From NCBI GenBank assembly GCA_963749675.1, contig CAVVNT010000001.1, positions 124,001 through 188,000 of the forward strand: a stretch of 64,000 nucleotides of DNA, read 5' to 3'. The translations under genes and the position numbers were made by a program. This document shows, one piece after another, positions 43,330-53,340 of this stretch; within the stretch, counting starts at the first letter, position 1; every line of letters starts with the position of its first letter. The notes under the pieces are model-generated. The model did no database searches and had not been told where the DNA came from. It saw only the letters and a program-made list of their open reading frames with translations. The DNA is from Roseitranquillus sp963749675. Its GTDB lineage: Bacteria > Pseudomonadota > Alphaproteobacteria > Rhodobacterales > Rhodobacteraceae.

Positions 43330-43355
43330 GGAACCAGCGCGCATCGTGCTAGGTT
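43330..43355 (+). promoter_or_regulatory. Near-consensus EcfG-type promoter of the FAD reductase gene
   Basis: GGAAC (43330-43334), 17 bases, GGTT (43352-43355); 21 bases before the ATG at 43377. Divergent partner of the site at 43296-43321, same spacing and same -10 variant. Confidence 0.45.
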
Positions 43356-43376
43356 CGCTCGGAACGGAGGTTACAC

Positions 43377-44060
43377 ATGACGCATACCATCACACTGCGG
43401 AAGATCGAGCCCGTCACGCACGACACATACCGCCTGACATTCGACAAGCCGGAGGGCTATTCGTTCCGGTCGGGGCAGGCTTGCCACATGGCGCTCGACC
43501 GCGACGGCTGGCGCGAGGAGGATCGCCCCTTCACCTTTACCTCGCAGCCTGAGGATGATTTCCTCGAGTTCACCATCAAGTCCTATCCCGACGACGATCC
43601 CGACCACGACGGCATGACCGCGCAGATCGCGACGCTGACGCCGGGGGAGAGCGTCAGCATCGACGAGCCTTCCGGCGTGATCGACGACAAGGGTCCCGGC
43701 GTCTTCATCGCGGGCGGGGCGGGCGTCACACCGTTCATGGCGATCCTGCGGCGGCGCGCGCGCGATGGCGACGGTGTCTCGGCCTGCACGCTGATCTTCT
43801 CCAACCGGACCGAGCGTGACATCATCCTGCGCGATGAATGGGACGCGATGGAGGGGCTGAGCAAGGTCTACGTCGTGACGGACGAGCCCGGCAGCGAACT
43901 ACCCCACGGTCCCATCGACGGCGCTTTTCTCGACGAGGTCCTCAAGGGGTTTCGCGAGACCTTCTACATCTGCGGGCCGAAGCCGATGACGCAGGACATC
44001 ATGGATGCTTTGAAGGAGCGCGGCGTGCCGGACGACAAGATCGTCCAGGATCAGTGGTGA
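43377..44060 (+). CDS. FAD-binding oxidoreductase (ferredoxin reductase-like)
   Basis: 227 residues. Ferredoxin-NADP reductase fold: FAD motif RPFTFTS (RxYS-T type), NAD(P) part GVFIAGGAGVTPFMAILRRR, and ICGPKPMTQDIMDALKERG. No iron-sulfur domain, so it needs a separate electron acceptor. 102 bases from the divergent PRC-barrel gene; they share a possible stress promoter region. Confidence 0.87.
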   Translation: MTHTITLRKIEPVTHDTYRLTFDKPEGYSFRSGQACHMALDRDGWREEDRPFTFTSQPEDDFLEFTIKSYPDDDPDHDGMTAQIATLTPGESVSIDEPSGVIDDKGPGVFIAGGAGVTPFMAILRRRARDGDGVSACTLIFSNRTERDIILRDEWDAMEGLSKVYVVTDEPGSELPHGPIDGAFLDEVLKGFRETFYICGPKPMTQDIMDALKERGVPDDKIVQDQW

Positions 44061-44115
44061 CGGATTGCCTCTGTCGGCGTCGCGCGGTGCGTCGGCAATG
44101 TGCTAAGGGTGGCGC

Positions 44116-44397
44116 GTGGACAGAACGCTCGTACACCGCCGCCTGAGCGAGGCGGGTCTGCCGGAGGAGAAGGCAGACGCTCTCACGGCGCTTCTGTGGA
44201 ATGTGCACACGACCGGCAGGTTGGAAGAGGTGGATTTCGCGCATCTCTCCGATGCCGGCTTCCGCCACCTCGACGTCTGCATCATGCACGAACTCTTGGC
44301 CGCGGCTCTGACGCGCAACGTCCCGCCGGTGCATGAGCCGACTGGCATCGCCGATGGCGCTATCGGCTCCGTGCTCGTTGCTCTCGATGACGAGTAG
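44116..44397 (+). CDS. Hypothetical 93-residue acidic protein
   Basis: GTG start at 44116 with AAGGG upstream. Product MDRTLVHRRLSEAGLPEEKADALTALL (first residues) is helical at the N-terminus, no signal or membrane helix, acidic. No family recognised. Lies between the FAD reductase and the convergent LOG gene. Confidence 0.5.
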   Translation: MDRTLVHRRLSEAGLPEEKADALTALLWNVHTTGRLEEVDFAHLSDAGFRHLDVCIMHELLAAALTRNVPPVHEPTGIADGAIGSVLVALDDE

Positions 44398-44408
44398 GAA
44401 CCGCGCCG

Positions 44409-45269
44409 CTAGCGGGTCGGGTGTGGCCGGCCGGGTATCGCGCGGCGGCGCTCGCCGACATGGTCCCAGCTGTCCATCGCCTGCAACGCCTCCTCCGCCG
44501 TCTCGACGAAGCGGAAAAGATCGAGATCAGCGGGCGCAATCGTGCCCGCCTCAGCCAGCGCCTCGAAATCTACCACCCGTTCCCAGAAGGCGCGCCCGAA
44601 GAGCAGGACGGGAATCCGCTGCATGCGACCGGTCTGGATCAGCGTCAGGCACTCGAAGAGCTCGTCGAGCGTGCCGAAGCCGCCGGGAAACACCGCGACG
44701 GCATTCGCCCGCATCAGGAAGTGCATCTTGCGGATAGCGAAGTAGTGGAAGTTGAAGCAGAGCTCCGGCGTCACCCACTCGTTGGGGGCCTGCTCGTGCG
44801 GCAGCACGACGCCGAACCCGATGGAACAGCCGCCTGCATCCGCGGCGCCGCGGTTGCCCGCCTCCATCACGCCGGGACCGCCACCCGTGACCACCATGTT
44901 TTCGCGTCCGCCCGAGGCCAGGCTCCGCTCGGTCACGCAGCGGGCGAAGTCGCGGGCGACCTCGTAGAAGTGGCTCATCTCGCGCAGCGTCTCGGTCCGG
45001 GCCTCGCCCTCGCGCGACGGCGGCAGGATGCGCGCGCCGCCGAACATCACGACAGTCGAGTCCACCCCGCGCTCCGAAAGGACCAGTTCGGTCTTCTGCA
45101 GCTCCAGCTGCAGCCGGACGGGCCGTAGCTCTCGCCGCAGCAGGAATTCGTCGTCGTCGAATGCCAGCCGGTAGGTCGGCGCGCGCGTCTGCGGCGTGTC
45201 GGGGATGCCGTGCGTGCTCTCGATGTCCTGATGGGCATCTCGGAACGGGTGATAGCGTTTCTCGTTCAT
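44409..45269 (-). CDS. LOG family protein (cytokinin riboside 5'-monophosphate phosphoribohydrolase-like)
   Basis: 286 residues. Rossmann fold with the lysine decarboxylase/LOG motifs VVTGGGPGVMEAGNRGA and AVFPGGFGTLDELFE (PGGxGTxxE), at about residues 120-200. Hydrolyses nucleoside monophosphates to free base. An N-terminal extension of about 70 residues (the type II LOG/TIGR00730 class) precedes the core. Divergent from dapD. Confidence 0.88.
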   Translation of the reverse strand: MNEKRYHPFRDAHQDIESTHGIPDTPQTRAPTYRLAFDDDEFLLRRELRPVRLQLELQKTELVLSERGVDSTVVMFGGARILPPSREGEARTETLREMSHFYEVARDFARCVTERSLASGGRENMVVTGGGPGVMEAGNRGAADAGGCSIGFGVVLPHEQAPNEWVTPELCFNFHYFAIRKMHFLMRANAVAVFPGGFGTLDELFECLTLIQTGRMQRIPVLLFGRAFWERVVDFEALAEAGTIAPADLDLFRFVETAEEALQAMDSWDHVGERRRAIPGRPHPTR

Positions 45270-45364
45270 CGGCCTCTCCGGGCGGGCAGCAGATTGCGCC
45301 GCGTTCCGACGGCCACTATAGCGGCCGAGGCCCTCTTGCCACCCGGAATGAAGGATGCAGCCCG

Positions 45365-46188
<824 letters not shown>

Positions 46189-46192
<4 letters not shown>

Positions 46193-47635
46193 CCGGCGGC
46201 GTAGCGCCGGATCGTCTCGCGCACGCCGTCCGCCTCCAGCCGCCCGGCGGCGTCGGTCAAGGCCGCGGCCAGAGGCTCGCTCGCGCGCAGGTCGCCAAAC
46301 ACGTCGCCCAGCTGCAGAAATTCGGCGGGCTGGCCCTGCGCCGCGGCCTGCAGCCTTTCGGCTCGCTCGTCCTCGACGACTGGAGCGCCGGGCGCGCCGC
46401 CGCCGGCACAGTAGGCGCGCCACAGCGCGATCTCGAGCGCCAGGCCATCGATCGACGCGCCGGCCTTCAGCCGGTCCCGCAGCGTCGGAAGGATGAATTT
46501 CGGTTGCCGGTTCGAGCCGTCGAAGCAGAGACGCGCGATTGTGTCGCCGACCGCCTCGTTGCCGAAGCGATGGATGCAGGTCTCCAGATAGACTTCGAAA
46601 TCAACGCCTTCGATCGGCGACAGGGTAGGGATCGCCTCGCGAGCGAGCATGGTGCGGATCCACGCCACGACGTCCTCGTCGCGCATCGCCTCGTGGGCGT
46701 AACTTGTGCCCCAGCATCGCGGATGGATAGGCCAGCGCGGCATGACCGGCATTCAGCACGCGCAGCTTCATCAGCTCGTAGGGCACGACATCGGCCACGA
46801 ATTCGACCCCGACCTCCTCCAGCGGCGGGCGGCCCTGCGGGAAGTCGTCCTCCAGCACCCACTGCCGGAACGGTTCGCAGATCACCGGCACCGCATCGTC
46901 GACGCCGAAGCGCTCGGCAATCATCGCGCGAACTTCGTCTGTGGTGGCGGGCGTGATGCAATCCACCATGCCGTTCGGGAACGCGACGCCCTCCAGCAGG
47001 GCCTCCTCGCCCCGAAGCCTGGCCAGACCGCCGAGCGCATCCTGTGTGACGTGGCCGCTTCCCGGCAGGTTGTCGCAGGACAGGACCGTAAACGGCGGAT
47101 GCCCGTCATCGCGACGCGCCTGAGCGCGGCGAGGATCATTCCGAAGACCGTCCGCGGCTCGGCGTCCGGCGCCGCGTCCGCTGCGATGTCCGGATGGCTG
47201 GTGTCGAAATGTCCGTCCGAGCCGACGAAGTACCCGCCCTCCGTCACGGTGAGCGACACGATGCGGATGCGCGGGTCGGCCATCGCGGCGATCGTCGCCG
47301 CGGGCGCGACCTCGGCGAAGCCGCACATCGGGCGCGCTGACACGCGCGGAAAAGCCCTCCGGATCGAGCTCGACGACGGTCGTAAGCCAGTCCTGCGCCG
47401 CCAGCCGGTCCCGCATCCGGGCGTCGCCCGGCCGCACGCCGGCGCCGACGATGCCCCAGTCAAGGTGGCCGCTCCGGCATGCAGACGGTCGAGGTAGACG
47501 CCCATGTGCGCCCGGTGAAAATTGCCGACGCCGACATGGACGATGCCGGGCGTCATGCTGCGCCAGTCGTGCTTCGGTCGCTCGATCTCGACCGGGAAGC
47601 GACTCCAGGGTCTCGGCCGACAGCTTCGTTGCCAT
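46189..47635 (-). CDS. mtlK: Mannitol 2-dehydrogenase / fructuronate reductase family (five frameshifts as given)
   Basis: About 481 residues after correction. NAD-dependent polyol dehydrogenase of the MtlK/UxuB long-chain family. Segments, in order: TPGIVHVGVGNFHRAHMGVYLDRL (N-terminal Rossmann motif), DWGIVGAGVRPGDARM, IRIVSLTVTEGGYFVGSDGHFD, FTVLSCDNLPGSGHVTQ, PFRQWVLEDDFPQGRP, ELMKLRVLNAGHAALAYPSAML (conserved KxxxLN.GH), then LCFDGSNRQPKFILPTLRD. Frame changes: +1 near 47605, -1 near 47475, +1 near 47340, -1 near 47115, +1 near 46710; all in homopolymers, net +1, no in-frame stop. I infer sequence errors. Last gene of the smo operon; oxidises mannitol/sorbitol/arabitol to the ketose. Confidence 0.85.
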
Positions 47636-47646
47636 GTCGCTCCTCC

Positions 47647-47850
47647 TCAGATCATCTTGAGAATGCCGCCGCTGAACGAGACGCCGGCAGGCACCTCGGC
47701 GAAGCGGCGGACCGGCAGCGGCGACGGAAAAGAACGACGGAGACGAAGTCGCCGCTCGCCGCCCGCGAGTATGCGCGACAGGTGCTCGCCGGCGGCCGCG
47801 CGGCTCAGGCACAGGCCCGGATCGCAGGTCTCTCTCGTGGTATGCGTCAC
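47647..47850 (-). CDS. Unrecognised 67-codon frame between smoK and mtlK
   Basis: GTG at 47850 overlaps the smoK stop and the frame ends 11 bases before mtlK with GAGGAGG following. The product ends AEVPAGVSFSGGILKMI; with one extra and one missing base in its middle the sequence would read GERDFVSVVLF, so indels are likely here as well. I do not recognise it. In Rhodobacter the gene in this place is smoS (sorbitol dehydrogenase, about 256 residues); this stretch is far too short and not similar. Confidence 0.35.
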   Translation of the reverse strand: MTHTTRETCDPGLCLSRAAAGEHLSRILAGGERRLRLRRSFPSPLPVRRFAEVPAGVSFSGGILKMI

Positions 47851-48854
47851 GCGGCGCGCAGCCCGTCGTCATCGAACTTGTGAACCTTGTCTGGCTCTGC
47901 GGGGTGAGGTAGACCGTGTCGCCGTGATGGACGTCGATCTCGCCGCCGGCGCGGACTGTGATGGTCTCGGCCAGACCGGTGTCATGGATGTGCAGGAACG
48001 TGTCGGAGCCGAGATGCTCGCTGACGCCGACGCGGCCGCGCCAGTCGCCCTCGGTCTTGGAGACGTCATGTGCTCCGGCCGCACGCCGATGGTCTCGGCA
48101 CCGTGCTTGCGGGCCGTCTCGCCGGAGATCAGGTTCATCGTGGGCGAGCCGATGAAGCCCGCGACGAAGACGTTCCTCGGGTTGCGGTAGAGGTCCATCG
48201 GCGAGCCGACCTGCTCGATCCGGCCGGCGCGCAGGACGACGATCTTGTCGGCCATGGTCATCGCCTCGACCTGGTCGTGGGTGACGTAGATCATCGTCGT
48301 CTCAAGCCGGTTGTGCAGCTCGGAGATCTCGAGCCGCATGCCGACGCGCAGCGCCGCGTCGAGGTTCGACAAGCGGCTCGTCGAAGAGGAACGCCGCCGG
48401 CTCGCGCACGATGGCGCGGCCGATCGCGACCCGCTGCCGCTGCCCGCCCGAGAGCTGGCCGGGACGCCGGTCGAGATAGTCGGTGAGGTTCAGGACCTTC
48501 GCCGCCCCCTCGATCCGCCGCTTCTGCTCGGCCTCGTCCATGCCCGCCATGCGCAGCGGGAAGGCGATGTTCTTGCGCACGCTCATGTGCGGGTAGAGCG
48601 CGTAGCTCTGGAACACCATGGCCAGCCGACGCTTGGCCGGCGGCAGCTCGGTCGCGTTCTGGCCGTCGATCTCGATCTTGCCGCCCGGAGACGTCCTCGA
48701 GCCCGGCGATCAGGCGCAGGAGCGTGGACTTGCCGCAGCCCGAGGGGCCGACGAAGACGACGAACTCGCCGTCCTCGATCTCGAGGTCGAGCGGCGGGAT
48801 CACCTCGACCTCGCCGAAGGCCTTCTTCACGCCGTTCAGTACGATGCGTCCCAT
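47847..48854 (-). CDS. smoK: Polyol ABC transporter ATP-binding protein (four frameshifts as given)
   Basis: 335 residues after correction. MalK-like ATPase: Walker A GPSGCGKSTLLR, VFQSYALYPHMSV (Q-loop), LSGGQRQRVAIGRAIVRE (signature), FLFDEPLSNLD (Walker B), VTHDQVEAM (H-loop), then the regulatory TOBE domain with IGVRPEHM and GDTVYLTPQ. Frame changes: +1 near 48690, +1 near 48375, -1 near 48070, -1 near 47900; net zero. Corrected C-terminus DKVHKFDDDGLRAA stops at 47847. All four are short-homopolymer indels. Confidence 0.87.
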
Positions 48855-48866
48855 CGATTGTCTCCC

Positions 48867-49698
48867 TTACTTGACGGCGCCGAAGGTGAGCCCCCGGACG
48901 AGTTGTTTCTGGCTGAACCAGCCCATGATCAGGATCGGCGCGATGGCCATCGTCGAGGCCGCCGAGAGCTTGGCGTAGAACAGGCCCTCGGGGCTGGAAT
49001 AGCTGGCGATGAACGCGGTCAGCGGCGCCGCGTTGGCGGCGGTCAGGTTCAGCGTCCAGAACGCCTCGTTCCAGGCCAGGATGACGTTGAGCAGCAGCGT
49101 CGAGGCGATGCCCGGCACCGCCATCGGCGTCAGCACGTAGAGGATCTCGTTGCGCAAGCTGGCGCCGTCCATCCGGGCCGCTTCGAGGATCTCGCCCGGG
49201 ATCTCGCGGAAGTAGGTGTAGAGCATCCAGACGATGATCGGCAGGTTGATCAGCGTCAGCACGATCACCAGGCCGGTGCGGGTGTCGAGCAGGCCGGTGT
49301 CGCGGAAGATCAGGTAGATCGGGATCAGCACGCCCACGGGCGGCAGCATCTTGGTCGAGAGCATCCACATCAGGACGTTCTTGGTGTTCTTGCCGGGCAC
49401 GAAGGCCATCGCCCAGGCGGCCGGGACCGCGATGATGCAGCCCGAGGAGCGTCGAGCCGACCGAGATCACCACCGAGTTCATGAAGTGGCGGAAGTAGTT
49501 CGACCGCTCCTGCACCGCTACGTAGTTCTCCAGCGTCCAGTCGAAGAACAGGAACGAGGGGGGCGAGGAGATCGCCTCGGCCTCGGTCTTGAAGCTGGTG
49601 AGGATCGTCCAGAGGATCGGGAAGAAGATCAGGAGGCCGATCGCCCAGGCGACGGCGGTGTTGATCGACTTGCGTTGCGTCGTGACTGCGCGTGCCAT
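48867..49698 (-). CDS. smoG: Polyol ABC transporter permease, SmoG-like (frameshifted as given)
   Basis: 276 residues after correction. Six membrane helices, EAA loop ILEAARMDGASLRNEILYVLTPM, typical MalG-type. Frame break at about 49440 in a GGG run; removing one G reads STLLGCIIAVPAAWAMAFVPGKN. The first segment begins MARAVTTQRKSINTAVAW. Lies between smoF and smoK. Confidence 0.9.
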
Positions 49699-49710
49699 GT
49701 CTGACCCTCC

Positions 49711-50583
49711 TCAGGCGTCGAGGTTCTTGCCGATCATCCGCATCAGGAAGATCGCGACGATGTTGGCGAGGATGATGGCGACGACGCCACCGGCGGAGCC
49801 GAGCCCGACGTCGAACTGCAGCAGCGACTGGATGTAGACGAGGTAGGTCAGGTTGGTCGACGCCACGCCCGGCCCGCCGCCCGTGGTCACCAGGATCTCG
49901 GCGAAGATCGACAGCAGGAAGATCGTCTGGATCAGGATCACGACGGTGATCGCCCGCGCCAGGTGCGGCAGGATGATCCACAGGAACTTGCTGCCGAAGC
50001 CGGCGCCGTCCATCTCGGCCGCCTCGAGCTGTTCGCTCGACAGCGACTGGATGGCGGTCAGCAGGATCAGCGTCGCGAACGGCAGCCACTGCCACGAGAC
50101 GATGAAGATGATCGAGAGGAGCGGCGCGGCGGTCAGCCACTCGAAAGGCTGCGCGCCGAAGATCCGCGAGATGTAGCCGAAGAGCCCGTTCACCGGATCC
50201 ATGAACATGTTCTTCCACACCAGCGCCGAGACCGTCGGCATCACGAAGAACGGCGCGATCACCAGCAGCCGGACGATGCCTTGCCCCCACATCTCCTGGT
50301 CGAGCAGCAGCGCCAGCGCGATGCCGCCGCAGACCGTCACCACCAGCACGCCGCCGACGAGCAGCAGCGTGTTGACGAGTGCGGTCGTGAATGCCGGGTC
50401 GGTGAAGAAATAGCTGTAGTTCTCGAACCCGACGAAGGGGTTCGCCCCCGGCATCAGCAGATTGTAGCGCAGGGTCGAGAAATAGAGGGTCAGCACGAGC
50501 GGCACGATCATCCAGAGAAGCAGGAGGACGACGGCGGGCGAGATCATCAGCCGTGCGGCGGCTTTCGAGTGCTGTGTGGCCAT
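49711..50583 (-). CDS. smoF: Polyol ABC transporter permease, SmoF-like
   Basis: 290 residues, intact. MalF-type inner membrane subunit with six helices; EAA loop QLEAAEMDGAGFGSKFLWIILPHL. First residues MATQHSKAAARLMISPAVVLL. Starts 26 bases after an intercistronic hairpin that separates it from the binding-protein gene, and ends 12 bases before smoG. Confidence 0.93.
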   Translation of the reverse strand: MATQHSKAAARLMISPAVVLLLLWMIVPLVLTLYFSTLRYNLLMPGANPFVGFENYSYFFTDPAFTTALVNTLLLVGGVLVVTVCGGIALALLLDQEMWGQGIVRLLVIAPFFVMPTVSALVWKNMFMDPVNGLFGYISRIFGAQPFEWLTAAPLLSIIFIVSWQWLPFATLILLTAIQSLSSEQLEAAEMDGAGFGSKFLWIILPHLARAITVVILIQTIFLLSIFAEILVTTGGGPGVASTNLTYLVYIQSLLQFDVGLGSAGGVVAIILANIVAIFLMRMIGKNLDA

Positions 50584-50608
50584 GGCGGGCGCTCCCTTGG
50601 ATGAAGAT

Positions 50609-50632
50609 CCGGGGGCCGCGAGCGGCCCCCGG
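50609..50632 (-). other. Intercistronic hairpin between smoE and smoF
   Basis: CCGGGGGCCG (50609-50618), loop CGAG, CGGCCCCCGG (50623-50632): perfect 10-pair stem. It follows the smoE stop in the minus-strand operon. Such hairpins protect the upstream binding-protein mRNA and lower expression of the permease genes. Confidence 0.7.
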
Positions 50633-50641
50633 CCGGGAGGT

Positions 50642-51958
50642 TCAGTAGCCGGCGCGGTCCATTTCGCGCTGGGTCAGCTGCTGGGCACTCTGCAGCGCCT
50701 GCTCGCCCGAGACTTGGCCCGCGAGCGCCGCCGAGAACTGCTGGCCGACCGCTGTGCCGATGCCCTGGAACTCCGGGATCGCGACGAACTGGCCGCCGGT
50801 ATAGGGCGTCTCCTGCACCGACTGGTTGTCGGTGTCGGCGGACTGCATCGCGTTCAGCGTCATCTCGGCGAAGGGAGCGGCCTCCAGATAGTCGGGGTTC
50901 TCGTAGAGAGACGTCCGCGTTCCCGGAGGCGCGGCGCGCCAGCCCTCTTCCTCGGCGACGAGCTGGGTGTACTCCTGGCTGGTCGCCCAGGCGACGAAGC
51001 GCTTGGCCGCTTCAGGCGCGTCGGTCGATGACGGCACGGCGAGGCTCCATGCCCACAGCCAGTTGCCGTGGTTGTCGACGCCCTCCTTGTTGGGGAACTT
51101 CGCGAACCCGACGCTGTCGGCAACCTGGCTCTCGCCCGGGTCGGTGACGAAGCCCGCGGCGACGGTCGCGTCGATCCACATCCCGCACTTGCCTTGCTGG
51201 AACAGGGACAGGTTCTCGTTGAAGCCGTTCGAGGACGCGCCCGGCGGGCCGTACTCGTTCATCATGGTCAGGTAGTCGGTCATCGTCTCCTGCCATTCGG
51301 GGCTGTCGAACTGGGCGTTCCAGTCCATGTCGAACCAGCGCGCGCCGTAGCTGTTCGCCATGGTGGTGATGAAGCCCATGTTCTCGCCCCAGCCGGGCTT
51401 GCCGCGCAGGCAGATCCCGTAGACCTCGTTCTCCTTGTCGGTCATCGCCTCGGCGGCGGACATGATGTCGGACCATGTCGGCTCGTCTGGCATCGTGACG
51501 CCCGCCTCCTCGGCGAGGTCGGTGCGATACATCACCATCGCCGATTCGCCGTAGAACGGCGCCGCGTAGAGCGTGCCGTCTACCGACAGCGCCTCGCGCA
51601 CGGCAGGCAGCAGGTCGTCGACATTGTACTCCTCGGGCAGGTCGTCGAGCGGAAGCAGCCAGTCCTGATTGGCCCAGATCGGAACCTCGTAGGTGCCGAT
51701 GGTCATGACGTCGTACTGGCCGCCCTGCGTGGCGATGTCGGTCGTCACGCGTTGGCGAAGGACGTTTTCTTCCAGCGTGACCCACTCGAGCGAGATGTCG
51801 GGATTCTGTTCCGTGAAACTTCCGGAGAGACTTTGCATCCGGATCATGTCACCGTTGTTCACGGTCGCGATCGTGATGGTCGTCTCCTGTGCGGCGGCGA
51901 TGCTTCCCACGGCGCATAGTGCGGTGGCGCCCATAAGAACGCGCGTCAGTCTTGTCAT
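50642..51958 (-). CDS. smoE: Polyol ABC transporter periplasmic binding protein
   Basis: 438 residues from ATG 51958. Signal peptide MTRLTRVLMGATALCAVGSIAAAQ. Family 1 extracellular solute-binding protein: TITIATVNNGDMIRMQSLSGSF, YDVMTIGTYEVPIWANQDWLLPLD, GFNENLSLFQQGKCGMWIDATVAAGF. Acidic mature chain. Binds sorbitol/mannitol-like polyols by analogy with Rhodobacter SmoE; exact ligand is inferred from mtlK linkage. First structural gene of the operon. Confidence 0.92.
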   Translation of the reverse strand: MTRLTRVLMGATALCAVGSIAAAQETTITIATVNNGDMIRMQSLSGSFTEQNPDISLEWVTLEENVLRQRVTTDIATQGGQYDVMTIGTYEVPIWANQDWLLPLDDLPEEYNVDDLLPAVREALSVDGTLYAAPFYGESAMVMYRTDLAEEAGVTMPDEPTWSDIMSAAEAMTDKENEVYGICLRGKPGWGENMGFITTMANSYGARWFDMDWNAQFDSPEWQETMTDYLTMMNEYGPPGASSNGFNENLSLFQQGKCGMWIDATVAAGFVTDPGESQVADSVGFAKFPNKEGVDNHGNWLWAWSLAVPSSTDAPEAAKRFVAWATSQEYTQLVAEEEGWRAAPPGTRTSLYENPDYLEAAPFAEMTLNAMQSADTDNQSVQETPYTGGQFVAIPEFQGIGTAVGQQFSAALAGQVSGEQALQSAQQLTQREMDRAGY

Positions 51959-51982
51959 TGATCCCTCCCAGGCTCCGATCAT

Positions 51983-52014
51983 TGGGCATATGCCCAGCGG
52001 ATGGGCATATGTTC
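51983..52014 (-). promoter_or_regulatory. Palindromic operator of the smo operon
   Basis: Perfect 14-base palindrome TGGGCATATGCCCA (51983-51996), followed 19 bases on by a second, imperfect copy beginning TGGGCATATG (52002-52011) and ending TTCA. Located 24-56 bases before the smoE start. Likely binding site of the SorC-family regulator encoded just upstream. Confidence 0.7.
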
Positions 52015-52037
52015 ACAGTGTTGCGCCCGCCTGTCAA
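52009..52037 (-). promoter_or_regulatory. Sigma-70-type promoter of the smo operon
   Basis: Minus strand TTGACA (52037-52032), 17 bases, GAACAT (52014-52009). Perfect -35, weak -10 that overlaps the operator half-site, consistent with an activator or with repression by occlusion. Confidence 0.5.
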
Positions 52038-52052
52038 CACCCTTGATGGTAG

Positions 52053-52078
52053 TGTCGCGGCGCGCGCGAGGCGCGACA
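52053..52078 (-). other. Hairpin between the SorC regulator gene and smoE
   Basis: TGTCGCG (52053-52059) pairs with CGCGACA (52072-52078). It lies 10 bases after the regulator stop on the minus strand; no U-tract. Possible attenuation or 3'-end of the regulator message. Confidence 0.35.
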
Positions 52079-52087
52079 GCTTTGTGT

Positions 52088-53065
52088 CTATTCAGTCAGC
52101 AGCGCCGCTGCCGTCGCTTCGTCGGTAATGAGGCCGTTGACCAGCCGGCCCGTCAAGGCGGCACGGATCGCTGAAACCTTCTCGGCGCCGACGGCAAGGG
52201 CGACGACCGGGCGGCTTGCGCCTGGCTCGAGCGGGGCGCCCGTGACGCGGCGACTGAGCGACCCGGCGAGCAATCGGCCATGCGCGTCGAAGGCGCGGCT
52301 GGTGATCTCTCCCACCGCGCCCTCGGCGATCAGTTCGGCAACCTCGTCGCCGGCGACGAAGCCGTCCTTGACCAGCGGCGCGTCGTGGCCAACCCCTCCG
52401 ATGCCGACGAATGCCACGTCCGCCTGCGCGCAGAGCTTCAGCGTGCTGGCGACGGGAGCCTGCGCGTGCAGCATCGCCACCTCCTCCGGTCCCGACGCGA
52501 AGACGGGCAGGGCCATCGGATAGTGCGTCGCGCCGGTTCGCTCGGCCAGGCGGACGGTCGCCCCGAAGGGCGAGGCGGAACCATCGATCATCATGTTGCC
52601 CAGCAGCGAGACGATCCGATGATGTGGCCGGTCCATCCGCTCCACCTGTTCGACGGCGGCGGTCACGGCACGTCCGGTACCGAGCGCGATGATGCGCGGC
52701 GCATCGTCCGAGAGCACGCGTTCGATCTCCTGCGCGGCAAGCGCCGCGGCCCCGGAGAGCAGGCCAGGCGCCCCAGCGGCCGAGGGCGCGACCTTCGACA
52801 GCGTCAGCCCCCAACGCTCTTTCAGTCTGGTGGCGAGCATCATGCAGTGCGCGATCGGGTGGTCGATCCGGACCTTCACCAGTCCCTGCGCCGCCGCAAG
52901 GCTCACGAGCCTCTGCGCCTTCTGCCGAGACACTCCAAGTTCGCGCGCGATCTCGTCCTGCGTGAGGCGAGCGGCATAGTAGAGCCAGCCTGCGCGCGCG
53001 GCGTCATCCAGTCTTTGCTCATCGCCGCTCAGGTGAATTCCTCCAGGGTCGCCGGTCTCGGACAT
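52088..53065 (-). CDS. SorC-family sugar-binding transcriptional regulator
   Basis: 325 residues. N-terminal helix-turn-helix YYAARLTQDEIARELGVSRQKAQRLVSLA (about residues 30-58), followed by the SorC sugar-binding domain (IALGTGRAVTAAVEQ, VGIGGVGHDAPLV, GEITSRAFDAHGRL, VALAVGAEK). Upstream of and in line with smoE; regulates polyol uptake in response to a sugar phosphate or polyol. The equivalent gene next to Rhodobacter smo is smoC. Confidence 0.92.
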   Translation of the reverse strand: MSETGDPGGIHLSGDEQRLDDAARAGWLYYAARLTQDEIARELGVSRQKAQRLVSLAAAQGLVKVRIDHPIAHCMMLATRLKERWGLTLSKVAPSAAGAPGLLSGAAALAAQEIERVLSDDAPRIIALGTGRAVTAAVEQVERMDRPHHRIVSLLGNMMIDGSASPFGATVRLAERTGATHYPMALPVFASGPEEVAMLHAQAPVASTLKLCAQADVAFVGIGGVGHDAPLVKDGFVAGDEVAELIAEGAVGEITSRAFDAHGRLLAGSLSRRVTGAPLEPGASRPVVALAVGAEKVSAIRAALTGRLVNGLITDEATAAALLTE

Positions 53066-53340
53066 TCAAGCTGATTCCATCGCCTGATCATGCCCGCGCT
53101 CGGACCCGGCCACTATCAGCGCCCACAACACGCAGACCAGCGCCGCACGGGTACCCGTCGCCAGTGACGCGATCGGTTGCCGTCCCGGAAGACGCCGCTC
53201 AATCCGATGATCACCGCGTCCGGCCATCTGTCCATGGTCTTTCCGTATCCCTTGGGTCGCTCCGCGCCAATGCCGCTGCGCATCTCGACGGTGGCGGGGG
53301 CCGCGGTATGCCTTCGATGACGCCGGGAGAATGGCAGAAC

